From Globomyces pollinis-pini (lineage: Eukaryota; Chytridiomycota; Chytridiomycetes; Rhizophydiales; Globomycetaceae): a DNA stretch of 64,000 bases. A program made the position numbers and the translations under genes. The notes beneath the pieces are model-generated. The model made no database searches. It had not been told where the DNA came from and saw only the letters and a list, made by a program, of their open reading frames with translations. Of this stretch, positions 44,175 to 54,640 are shown one piece after another (position 1 is the first letter of the stretch; the number at the start of each line of letters is the position of its first letter). The DNA lies in assembly GCA_025399215.1 (NCBI GenBank), contig MU621156.1:1-64000 (forward strand). The letters are read 5' to 3'.

Positions 44175-44606
44175 ATGCTTTTCCAATTACTTACTCTTGC
44201 TACCTCTGTACTTGCTGTCGCTGTTGAACAACCAAAAGCAGATAACTTCATCGTTGGTGATATTTACTTTGCCAATGACTGTACTTCAGATTTAGATGTT
44301 GCTGAATACCATCCAATCAAGTTCGGTGAAGTTTACAAACCAAAAAATCCAACTACCGCTAGAAAGTTATGGTGGAATTACCCATCCAAGGAAATCAAGT
44401 TGGAATTCTTTGCTGATAAACAGGCCAAGACTCCTTACGCTACCATTACCCCTACTGGAAACTACTACATCTCAAGCATTTGTGGGTTAGATGGTGACCA
44501 ATGGAACGATAAAGCATTTACTGTCACCAAGAAGGCTTTTGTCAAAGGGGATGTTTATTTCTTGAACGAAAACTCATTCGTTCGTGCAACCAGATCTGGC
44601 TTATAA
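44175..44606 (+). CDS. Secreted protein of unknown family, tandem copy B
   Basis: 143 residues, intronless. Signal peptide MLFQLLTLATSVLAVAV. Same fold as copy A: FANDCTSD, LWWNYPSKEIKLEFFADK, PYATITPTGNYY, ICGLDGDQW and the ending VYFLNENSFVRATRSGL. An in-frame upstream extension to 44037 exists, but it lacks a signal peptide and has no counterpart in copy A, so the inner ATG is preferred. The C-terminal 20 codons and the WWNYPSKEIK block are the most conserved, which suggests that they carry the function. Confidence 0.85.
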   Translation: MLFQLLTLATSVLAVAVEQPKADNFIVGDIYFANDCTSDLDVAEYHPIKFGEVYKPKNPTTARKLWWNYPSKEIKLEFFADKQAKTPYATITPTGNYYISSICGLDGDQWNDKAFTVTKKAFVKGDVYFLNENSFVRATRSGL

Positions 44607-44906
44607 ATAATAAAGATATTTACATTGAAAATATTTCACTGTCTTTTGTATTGGGAAGCCTCCAACATTTAAATCCGAAATGCCAGTTGGATTTACATTG
44701 TAAATCAGTAAGCGATGGTTAAAATTTGCACATTATAAAATCTTATCTGTATGATCGAAGACAAATAAACAGAAACTAGAACTTTGACATTTTCACACGC
44801 TCATGTAGTGATACGAACGAGATGACCAGAGTAACCATAGTTTTGAACTGTCAAATGTCTAGAAAGATCTTAAAAAGCCCCATATTCGATGGAATAAGAA
44901 CAAATT
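44607..44906. promoter_or_regulatory. Upstream region of GRDP-like gene
   Basis: 300 nt between tandem same-strand genes. Nothing recognised apart from AT-rich promoter-like sequence. Confidence 0.3.
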
Positions 44907-45491
44907 ATGTCACACACAGACCCAAAATTTAAAGATGAAAGGGAGAGTTACGAGAAATTCTTATCAAAGAGTCTGGTAATCCCTGCAGACAAAGCGAAAG
45001 ATTTGGCCACGGAAGTCATTGAAAAGTTTCTTCCGATCAAACGTTTCTTGAATGATTACAATCCAGAGTACAAATGCTCTCCTTCACCAATTATTGACGA
45101 AGCTTGGCATGCACTACTGTTATTTACTGAGTTCTATCAGAACTTGTGTGGAAGCAGATTTATTCACTATAACCCAATGTGTGAATTTGATGCTATTGAA
45201 GAAAAGGCTGGAAGATACAACGCGACATTACATGCGTACAGAAATCTCTTTGAACAAATACCTGATTCCGACTTTTGGCCAGAACAATACCCAGGTTATG
45301 GAGAGATCAAGTTTGCGCCAATCAAAATTAAATTTCAAATGTTTATCAATATGTTGACTGGAAAAACTGTTCCAATGTCAGTACTTGACTCAAACACTAT
45401 TGGTAAATTAAAGACTCGTATTAGAAACGTTGAAATTCCAAAAGAAAAACAAACACTTATGCTTGTAGATACGGAAATGTTGTTAAAATAA
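44907..45491 (+). CDS. Glycine-rich-domain-protein-like (GRDP/DUF1399-like) small protein
   Basis: 194 residues, intronless. Core motif IIDEAWHALLLFTEFYQNLC followed by RFIHYNP. The pattern (I/V)DexWHxxxLfTxxYxxfC then G-x-(F/I)IHxxP is typical of a small family related to plant GRDPs and found in bacteria and eukaryotes. The conserved W-H and the IHxxP may bind a ligand or metal. Function unknown. No signal peptide. The C-terminal half (DFWPEQYPGYGEIKFAP) is also family-like. Confidence 0.7.
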   Translation: MSHTDPKFKDERESYEKFLSKSLVIPADKAKDLATEVIEKFLPIKRFLNDYNPEYKCSPSPIIDEAWHALLLFTEFYQNLCGSRFIHYNPMCEFDAIEEKAGRYNATLHAYRNLFEQIPDSDFWPEQYPGYGEIKFAPIKIKFQMFINMLTGKTVPMSVLDSNTIGKLKTRIRNVEIPKEKQTLMLVDTEMLLK

Positions 45492-45628
45492 ACATGATTT
45501 GGAATACAAAAATTTATCTTAATCCAGACTTCAAACTGAGTTACAGCAATTCGAATCCTGCAAGTCGTTACCTTTGGTATTGTATTAGACTGTGATTAAA
45601 ATGCCACTTTGCACTTGAAGATGGAAAA

Positions 45629-46554
45629 ATGAAATGCAATCCTTCACCCCAAAATTCAATGGGAAAACGAAAAAATCAAGATGAATCAGATGAAGAAAAC
45701 TCAGAAACACATTATGGAAGTGATGATTCAGATGTGTTGGAGCGAATTCCGTTACCAAAGAAACCAAAACCATCGAAGGAAGGCCCTGCTGGGACAGTCT
45801 ATGACTTTACCATGAGTTTTCTATCTGAATTAAAGTTGAACAATAACCGAGAATGGTTTAACATTAATCGAGTAAGTTTCTGATTCCAATTTGACATTAT
45901 AGCCCAGATACGAGGCATCAAAGGAGAATTTTATCAGTCTCTTGACAATCTTATTGAAATCACTTTCAGAAACAGATCCAGATTTGGCCAATATTAACGT
46001 CAAAGATACATTATATCGTATTAACAAAGATATTCGATTTTCAAAAGATAAATCTCCATACAAACCGTATCTGTCTGCACATTTTCAACGTGATGGGAAA
46101 AAGAGTGGATTTGCAGGATATTATTTTCAGATAATGCCAAATGGTCAAACAACTGTTGGTGCAGGGGTATTTCAACCACCTACATCTATCCTTTCCAAAA
46201 TTAGAAGTGGAATAGACACAAATCCAAGTCTACTGGAAGAAAGTCTAAAGGGTGATGAAGTTCAAAAAATGTAAAGCAAACTGCAGTACATCTAAACCAT
46301 TTAGATTTGATTTATCAGGATTTGATGTTTTACATTCACCGATCCCTTGGCAGTTACCAAAATTGAAACGAATGCCAAAAGGTTATCCAATCACACATGC
46401 AAATATTAAAGAATTGTGCTTAAAGTCTTTCGTGATTGGTAAACGGTTTACTGATGATGAAGTCATGCAACCAGAATTTTCAAAACAAGTGATTGATGTT
46501 ATGCTGGCTACAGTTCCTTTTGTGCATGCCTTAAATGAATATATTGAAGAGTAA
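45629..46554 (+). CDS. DUF2461 (TIGR02453) family protein
   Basis: Three exons, introns of 31 and 34 nt, about 286 residues. A disordered acidic N-terminus of 60 residues (DESDEENSETHYGSDD) precedes the domain. Family signature: LKLNNNREWFNINRPRYEAS, then YRINKDIRFSKDKSPYKPYL and GYYFQIMPNGQ, PKGYPITHANIKEL. In the 34-nt intron the branch site reads CTAAAC. A 16-nt alternative also keeps frame but I reject it. Enzymatic function is unknown; the RFSKDKSPYK block and the NNREWF block are universal. Confidence 0.85.
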
Positions 46555-46657
46555 GTAATATAAGAATGACATATATCAATTATACGATACAAAAATTTAT
46601 ACTAGTGAATACAGGTTATGAGTATGAAATTGGTCTTTTATTCTAATTGCAAAAAGA

Positions 46658-49600
46658 TTATTTTGCTCCAGGTGTAGAAGGAGACTCAATAGAGGCCGAC
46701 AACACAGCTTGGATGTAAGGTAAATCAATCCAAGCTGGAATGAACTTTTCAACAGCTTTGACATTTCGAGGTTCAGGGTAAATGAATTCTGGTGCAGAGT
46801 CCAAATCAAGCAACAAAGTATCAGATTTCTCGTTTCCTGCAGCTCGGTTTGCAACAATTTTGAGTAATTCAGATGATAACTATAACATTTAATTAATTAA
46901 TCACTTACTGGTGAATCGAAATCGGCAGCGTAGTATAAGGATAATAGTTTCTTGATTTGGGTTGGGTTTAATAAGAAACAAACATCGAAAATGATTTCAA
47001 TGTCGGACGCAGAGGTTTTGTTCAAAGTCAACAATTTAGCAGCTTGTAACAATTGTTGTAAATGTAAGGTGGCTTCAGCAATACCATGTCCAGTGCACCA
47101 TTCTTCTAATCTAGAAACGTTGTACTGGATTTGTACACCTGGTAATCAGCAAGACTAAAAAAATACCTCGTTTCCAAGTACAGAAGTTTTTACGCATCAA
47201 AAGATGGTTGAATGCCGAAACACCAATCACACGGAGCAATTCAGTAAGAATTTGTCTGGACATAGATTCCTCCATGTAATAACATCGCATAGTTTTGCTC
47301 AATTTGCTTAAGAAATTCAATAGTTGATCAATAGAGAATTGAGAGGTAGTAGAAGACTTAACAGCCCATTGACTCCAAATACCACCGCTTTGTTTACAGA
47401 TATATCCAGGAAGACTTTGGTTTTCAATAACGGCTGGGACAATCATATTAGCCAAACGTTTCTTGAATTCCTTGACCCAACCTTGGTAAATATCCAACAT
47501 CACTCGTTTGAGATCAGCATTGACACTATGAAGGACGGCAGAGGCAGATTGTTTGTCTTCTTGGTAAGCAATTGAAGGTCGAGGTAATCTAAGACGAGCA
47601 GATTTGATGACACTCATTAATTCATAAGTGTTAGAAAACCAGAAAGCAGAAACATAATCATCCTCGAACTTCATAGTGGATAATTGAATAGCTAGGTATC
47701 AGTTTGTAATAATTATACCTCGAAGGATATGGTTCAATAATTCACGCATTCTTTCAGTTAATTTATGAGCCAACAGTTCAGAGAGCAAGTATCCAATCAA
47801 ATGGGCAGGGAAAAAGATTTCCTTTCGAGTGGCAATGGTTTGGGTACTTGGAAGTGGAATACGCAAATTGGTGATCAACGATTCGATAACTTCGTCTTCC
47901 AATTCTCGTGCTTCCAACATACGAACTGGTCTCTGATAAAAGAATTAATAATAATAGCAACTTACATCTTTTGGTTCAGAATCATCTTCAATGATAACAT
48001 GCTGTGGTTTAGGTTTTACTTCTGTTTCAGAGGCACGGCCCAGGGACTCCGCAACTCGAGCAGTGACTTGGGCAGCAGATTCAAAGAATGACATGGACAT
48101 ACGAGCGGCTGCTGAAGTGTGAACTGGACCAGGAGCTGGAAGTGGATTGGCAGCAGCATAGTCGTTGTTCAAAAACTTTTCAGTAATACGGTCGGTACGG
48201 TACTTTCCAGCAACCAAACGACCCATTTGTTCTCGGAGAGATGCAACTTCCTTCTTGAGAGCGTTGACTGTGGCAGTATCTTCTGCTTTTGGAGCATTCC
48301 TGAGATCGTCCTTGTATTTTTTGATTTCTTCCAAACGAGCTTGGTTCTCGGTTTGTAAGTGAGTAATGTTGTCATCACGTTTACGAATCATACCATGGAG
48401 TTTTTCGGTTTCCTTGACAAGAGTTTCTTTAGATTCAACAAGAGAAATAATTTGCTTTCTCAACTCTGCAGTTTCTTCTTGTGATTCTGATCCCTTTGAT
48501 TTTTGTAAAGCATCCATTTTGGTAAACTTTTCTTTCCAAGAAGCAAGTTGTTCTTCCAGAGTTTGCACAGTCTTGATAAGCTCATTACATTCTTTCTTCT
48601 TGGAATCAAGAGATTGTGATAATTCAAATACTTTGGCATCAAGTTTATAGTTGGTTTCTTTAAGTTTACCAACAGATCGAGATTCAATCTTGAGTTGTTT
48701 GTACTCTTTACGGGCAACACGACGACGCCATAAGGATTGAATAATAATAATTTGTCGTCTCTTTCTCTGGTATTCTTTCTTGGCCTTGTACATTCTCCAG
48801 GTACTTTGGATCTTCAAAGCAGCAGCACGACGGTGAATAATTTCGAAATCACGTCGATAAATGAATTTACGCCAGACACGCTGGATTTTACGTGTAGCAC
48901 GTAGAATACGAACGAATCGTTTACGAGCAATGGCTCCACGAACTTGCTTCTGAATACGGATTGCAGCTGCTTCTTCACGCATAGATTTGTACAATTTGCG
49001 AGCCAAGTGACCACGGACCATACGTTGGATTGTAATAGCTGATTCTCGCATCTTTTGATATCTTCGTTGATGATATCGACGGATACAGTTCTTTTGAATA
49101 AAAGTGACAATTTCGGTAAATTTGGCTGACCTAATCTTTTCAAGGTAAGCCAATTCACCAGCTCGGAAAAAGATTTTAGTTTCACCAAGTTCATATTTGT
49201 TTTCCCCTTTAATTGCAAATTCAACAATTTTCTTTGTAAGTGTTTTAGGATCAGTTTTCCATTCACTTGAATGCACCAAGTAGTAATAATGGTTGGCAAA
49301 TTCAGCATATGTTTGTTTAGATGGATAACCAGCACGAGAAATTTTAATGGTTTCCAAAACACCACAAGCTTCCAATTGTCCAAGAACATTGTGTGCTTCG
49401 AATTCAAATGGCGCTTTGGCTTGATTAGGTTTGATACAACGGATATAATGAGGGTTTGTTTCACGAAGAGTATCCATAAGTTTAACAAGTGATCCCTTGA
49501 AAATAGATCCCAAAGTTGGCTTCTTGTTAGATCCTCCACGAGCCCCAGGACGACCCTAAACGAATGAACAAAAAGTTTTATTACTGGTGGAGGAGAAGCT

Positions 49601-51798
49601 TTAGGAGCTTCAGGTTCAATATGTACAACCTCTCTCAAGAATTCAAAAGATGATTCATTGAGCATTTGAAGCTGTTCATCAGAAACTGTATCCTTATTCT
49701 TTTCAATAAATCCATCAATCTGATAAGTGACTTTACAGGCGTAGTGCTTAATAACAAATTCAGTTTGTCCAAATCGAGGTTTTTCAAAGAATTTGAAGTC
49801 TTGGGTACCAAACCTCTGGTAAAATTTGGTAATGAGGGAATTATCAGCACCGGATGGTAGTCGAGATTCTTCATCTAACAAATCCAAAATACCCAATTTG
49901 TTTTCAATCATATCAATACAAGGTTGATTATCTGCGAAATCAATGAAAGACCAAGCAATCTTTTCTGCAACGTATTCTTCTTGTTCAAGTCGGAAAACGT
50001 GTCTGGTGAATTCTTGTTGTAACTTTTCATTGGCATAATTCTAACTGTAAGTTCCTTTATAATGACTTACAATACAGAATTGTTCAAATGAGTTCTTTTG
50101 GAAGTGTTCGAAACCGTAAATATCTAACACACCAATAAATCGAGAGTCTTTGGTTTTTGATGTAGAATCCAGTTTAATATTAACAATTTTGACAATCCAA
50201 TCGAAAAGCATACTGTAGATGAATTTTGCAACTGAATCTCGAGAAGTGATAGCTTGATATTTGTTTGCATCCTTCACAATCTTTTCAGATCGAGTGACAA
50301 TTTGCTTTTTAATTAACCATTTCTTGAATTCAGCAGCATCAATACCCAACAATTTACTGGCCATCAGTAAGGCAGCATCATTATCATCGATTTCCGCATT
50401 TCCACGTGAATCGGTAATTTTAATATTACCAATGTGCAGTAAAGCAGCACAGATTCTGAAAACATCCCTGAAAGGTAAATTGAAGTTTTGTATACCATTG
50501 AGAAGACACAGAAATACCGACAGTAGACATGCCCTTTTGAGTGATTCCAAATTCTTCCACATCATCCATTCCATTTGCAACTCCAGTTTTACCTTGATTC
50601 AAGTAAAAGAAGTGATCCCAAGACTCAATTCCTAATTCCTTTCGTTCAGCAGCAGGTGCAGCAGCACAAAGTTGATAGAAAATGTGATAGTTACGTTCTA
50701 TGAAAATGAATGATTAATACCATACCAGAGTCAGGTTGGAAAACAAGACGAGATCGTTCCAAAAGGTATGTACGGATATGGGCACCAACAATAGTTACAG
50801 AATTTGGGTCATTTGGTTTCTTTTCAAAAATGATTTCAATGTATTTACCAAAACGAGAAGAATTGTCATTACGAGTGGTTTTAGAGTTACCAAACGCCTA
50901 AGAATTAAATCGACAAAACCGTACTTCCATGATAGGGTTAGTAGATAACACAGCATCTTCGATAGATGTTGAATTTCCATCACTATGGTTTTGTTGTCCA
51001 GGGGAGTTTGATTCATCGACCACAGCAAAGTAACGCATTACGTATCTGGCAGACTGGGTTTTACCAGCACCAGATTCTCCTGATACAATGATGGATTGAT
51101 TAACTTTTTCGTTGATCATTCTTCGATACGCTTCTTCCGCAATAGCAAACTATAGATTAGTTTAAAACGAATGTATACCAAATGAGGTTCCAATTCATGT
51201 CTTGGTCTTCCTGCGTATTGTCTCATAGTGGTTGGTGAGTAAATATCCATTCGTTTGAACGGATTCATTGCGATCAAAACCAATCCAGAATAAGTATAAA
51301 TAACTTCCTGTAAGTAACGAATCTTAACGGAATGCAACACAGCAGGACTATACTAAGTTAGTATACACAGTTGATATAAAGTTTATCAGTTTTCAAACGG
51401 TGCTAATTTACAACATGAATATGATGAGAGTTTAACAAGGGTTGAGAAGAGAACTTACGTATGCAAGTAAGAGAGATTGGTTAAATCATCGTTTCCTTCC
51501 TACAAAGGGATGAATGAACAATAAAATACCAAACGAGGAGGATTTTTCAAAGGAGGTAAATCATCGTCATCGTAATTACCAGCTTCCAATTTTGAAATCA
51601 ACTGTTCGAAAGTTTCTTCCTAGGATGAAATGAGACAGTAGATGAGAATACTTTTTTTGTAGCGTCAACCAAGAACTTCATGACAACCTTCTTATCGTCG
51701 ATAGTTTTATCAAGCATGGAAGCTACGACAAACCCGTCTTCCGGGTCCTTAAACCAGGCCTTTGTTCCCTTCGTATACAAGTCTAATTTTGAAGACAT
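46658..51798 (-). CDS. Class V myosin
   Basis: 14 exons, 13 introns, about 1,559 residues. Order: N-terminal SH3-like domain; motor with GESGAGKT (P-loop), [13 protein letters not shown] (switch I), DIYGFEHF (switch II), IRCIKPN; six IQ motifs (for example [44 protein letters not shown]) that bind light chains; a coiled coil rich in K and E at about 880-1040; a disordered linker; and a C-terminal DIL cargo-binding domain (LSRQ... [19 protein letters not shown] and [16 protein letters not shown]). It carries vesicles along actin, as Myo2/Myo4 do. Twelve introns are 27-33 nt, but one near the 5' end (51348-51458) is 111 nt. No premature stop remains after splicing, so the gene is intact. Confidence 0.96.
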
Positions 51799-52158
51799 TT
51801 AGGAAAGATGAAAGAAAGAGAGAGAAGCAAGACGCCTTTTGTGTGGCTTTGTGAGAAACAAGGCGCTTTGAAGTTGGGACGAAGGACGGGTTGTTGAACT
51901 GTAGTATAGGGTGTGATTGTGATGGCCTTCTGCTGCCGGGTTTGCTGTATTTTACTGCAATTTATTGTGGTCTTTCGCTTGGTTTTCGTAGTTTGCCGTC
52001 GCGATTGAGTCTCCCATTGACCGTATTTTAACTAACTCTCCTAAATTAAACCAAAATATTAAATTTTTAGTATCGATGAGGTTGAAATAAAATTATTAAA
52101 GATTCCAACTCCTTCATTAACTAATCTGTTTTTCTTTATTCAAATTTAACCACTTCTC
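51799..52158. promoter_or_regulatory. Upstream region of myosin V
   Basis: 360 nt between the start of myosin V and the stop of PSF2, both read leftward. GC is higher than in the surroundings near 51830-51990. No ORF of note. Confidence 0.35.
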
Positions 52159-52775
52159 TCACTGCACAGTTATCAATCGCACCTCATTCAATGCTGCCTG
52201 GAAAAATTCACGAATGGACTCTATTTCCATCTTGCTAATGTTGTTCATCTGCAGATAATGTTCATCTATAGACTGCAAACCTTGTCGCATCTTGGAACCT
52301 ATCATTAGAATTTCACATTTTTACCTCGTAACTCTCTTATGTCACTAAGTAGTGTCCGGATCTGATGTGATCCAATGATATCTCCTCCTCCACTAACATC
52401 TGTTAATGTTCTTTGCTTACTCTTTCAATAACATTTGTGCTATTTCTAGGTAGTGGAATGGTAATTCACTGAATGTACTTTGTGTTTGTTCCTGTTGTAA
52501 ATTGTCCTTGAGTTTCTCTATCTGTTATTCCACATATAACATACCCACACTTAACCAGCTGGGTGGAATGATCGTTGCCTTATTCTTCCTCTTCATCATC
52601 AATCCGAACCATAATGGGACTTTCTTTCTCTGTAACGGCTGGAATGGACCAATACTTTTCTAAACAATTAAAAAGGTCTCCATACTCCAATTAAGTTGAT
52701 TTTATTCATCCGAATATTAGGCATAATTTCTATTTCTTCATGTTCTGCTATATATTCTGCTATATTCACTTGCAT
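52159..52775 (-). CDS. PSF2: GINS complex subunit Psf2
   Basis: Five exons, introns of 26, 27, 28 and 26 nt, 169 residues. The GINS tetramer joins Cdc45 and MCM in the replicative helicase. The ordered match is strong: IAEYIAEHEEIEIMPNIRM, MNKINLIG, then IGPFQPLQRKKVPLWFGL, IPPSWLSVEKLK, ELPFHYLEIAQMLL, IRTLLSDIRELRGSKMRQGL and NNISKMEIESIREFF. Each block is a separate exon or spans an intron, so no single reading frame shows the gene; splices at SVE|KLK and LLK|DGGG restore it. Divergent from the next gene, with 610 nt between. Confidence 0.93.
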
Positions 52776-53385
52776 TCAATTGTTTGGTGACTGTAAAAAG
52801 AGGATCTTTCGGACTAACTCCAAACTGGTTTGGAAATTCCTTTTCCCTTGCTTATGCAATTGTATGATCTGCACACTAAATAATTGAACTCATTTACAGC
52901 TTGCATTCTTAGTTTGACGCGCTTGATGTTTCGGTATTTCTATGTATAATTGGCTGTAAAAACCCTCCTTTAAAATATCACAACTTGGGATACAAGTTGT
53001 AGGTAAATGTTTGTAAGAATATAATCATAAAGACACTAGTAGTTTATATTGAATATCACAGCATGTCGCGTTAGTAGACCTCAATCTTACTAACATATTA
53101 AATCGACAATATCAATTATTTCAATAAAATCGATCCATATTTATGCAGCAAGTTAGCCAATTCTATTTACCGTATCAATTCTAGCTTGATGTCTTAGATA
53201 TTAATATCTAACCAAACGTTCCATCATGGACATTTCATTTTTCAAGCTCTATTGGTTCTGGCTAATTTATCGATCGAAATTCACCGAAAACAAAACTAAT
53301 CATATTTTGTTTATATTTACATTAGTGTTTATATTTCCCGTCATATATACTTAGAGACTTTGCCAGTCTAAAACCAAGTTTTGTG
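52776..53385. promoter_or_regulatory. Divergent intergenic region
   Basis: About 610 nt between PSF2 (left) and the disordered repeat protein (right). A weak AT-rich region; no supported ORF, tRNA or repeat. Confidence 0.35.
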
Positions 53386-54414
53386 ATGAGCTCCAGCGAT
53401 AGACTTACTTCGCCACCTAATCATAGTCATATTTCTCGATCCTCCAACTCTCTGATTGACAAAAATCAATTGTTAACACCCAAAGGTTCTGAACAACGAT
53501 TAAGGGGATCTGCTAATTCACTCAAAGGCACCTCAACACATACATTGAACGAAGTATTGGATGATGGTAGTTTAAAGGTTGTTCCAAACCAAAATCGAAG
53601 ACTCAGTAATGCTGCATTCGAATCTGCACAACGTGCCAAAGAAATACATGAAAACAACTGGATTAATAATATGTCAACTACCCCTTTAGATGCAAGTAGT
53701 GACGGCCTACAATTAAAAGTATCAAAAGTCGAACCTGGAGTCGATCTGAAGAAACAAGTTAGTACAAGGAAGGGATCGGCAAGTCGAAAACCATCGACTT
53801 CTAATACAACCAACCATGAAGATTCAGTTCGTAGGGAATCTTCTTTACCCAAACCAATGCAACCCGAGTTGTCACTATCCGATTGTAGCGGAGTTGTTCA
53901 TAAACTTGATATCAATCAAGTTAGTACCCGAAAAGCTTCGGCAAGCAGAAGACCATCAACTGCTAATGCAACCAACCGTGAAGATTCAGTCCATGAAGAA
54001 TGCACTTCCCCCAATCAGATGCAACCTGAATTGTCATTATCCGATTGCAGTGGAGTTGTTCGTAAACTTAGTAGCGCTGCTTACGAAACAGCTGTACAAC
54101 AAAAGCTTACCAAGGAAGCGAATTGGATAAATGCAACAGCTGCACCAGGTAGAGCAAGTGTATTCGAACCACCCACACCAGAGGCTGCTTTAGAGATTCA
54201 ATTACAAGGAATTAAGGTTGATCCAGCAAATTCACCAGGAACGCGCTCCCGATCTCGCACTATTGGAACTGAACCCGGCACAGAAGCTGGTGCGCGTCCT
54301 CGAACCGCTTCCAAGTCCATTAGCGGAAATCGTCCTTCAGTCACCGCTCATTCCAATGGCAATATAACAGTAAATGTTAAGAAAGACACATCAATAACAG
54401 TGAACCAAAAGTAG
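53386..54414 (+). CDS. Intrinsically disordered protein with internal duplications
   Basis: About 342 residues, intronless, starting MSSSDRLTSPPN. Ser-, Asn-, Lys- and Thr-rich. A 54-residue (162-nt) unit is duplicated in tandem from about 53755: each copy starts with QVSTRK(G/A)SASR and ends with QPELSLSDCSGVV. A second repeated element, LS(N/S)AA(F/Y)E(S/T)A followed some 12 residues later by NWIN, occurs near residues 75 and 225 and probably forms the functional short helix. The C-terminus (SKSISGNRPSVTAHSNG, then beta-like INVKKDTSITVNQK) differs. I do not recognise the family. Probably a scaffold or docking protein; purely inference. Confidence 0.65.
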   Translation: MSSSDRLTSPPNHSHISRSSNSLIDKNQLLTPKGSEQRLRGSANSLKGTSTHTLNEVLDDGSLKVVPNQNRRLSNAAFESAQRAKEIHENNWINNMSTTPLDASSDGLQLKVSKVEPGVDLKKQVSTRKGSASRKPSTSNTTNHEDSVRRESSLPKPMQPELSLSDCSGVVHKLDINQVSTRKASASRRPSTANATNREDSVHEECTSPNQMQPELSLSDCSGVVRKLSSAAYETAVQQKLTKEANWINATAAPGRASVFEPPTPEAALEIQLQGIKVDPANSPGTRSRSRTIGTEPGTEAGARPRTASKSISGNRPSVTAHSNGNITVNVKKDTSITVNQK

Positions 54415-54567
54415 ATTGGCCTTCAATTCGTAATAAAAAATACATCTCTGTGAGCAACATTTTCCTTTTATGAATGTAATTTGAACTCAGTGTATATTTC
54501 ATTGCATTCAACTTTAATTTTTTATTCAAAATTCAACAAGGAAAATGTGTGAAGAAATTTTAAAAAG

Positions 54568-54640
54568 GTATCTCAAAAAATGTCTCAGAAAAGTGAGTAA
54601 AAAATGTCTCTGAAAAAGTGTCTCAAAAAAGTGTCTCCAG
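54568..54640. repeat. Degenerate short tandem repeat covering a start codon
   Basis: About five imperfect units of (A/G)TGTCTC(A/T)(G)AAAAA(G), about 14 nt each, from 54568 to 54640. The ATG of the F-box gene (54604) and its first codons (MSLKKCLKKV) are derived from this repeat. Confidence 0.65.

Noticed and set aside
46260..46310. A 16-nt in-frame GT-AG intron in the DUF2461 gene
   Set aside because: A 34-nt alternative using the same 5' site keeps frame, has a CTAAAC branch site and matches the local intron size, so it is preferred.
48814..49911. 365-residue frame in myosin V
   Set aside because: Partly real motor exon read through an unspliced 29-nt intron; the second half is a frame-shifted shadow.
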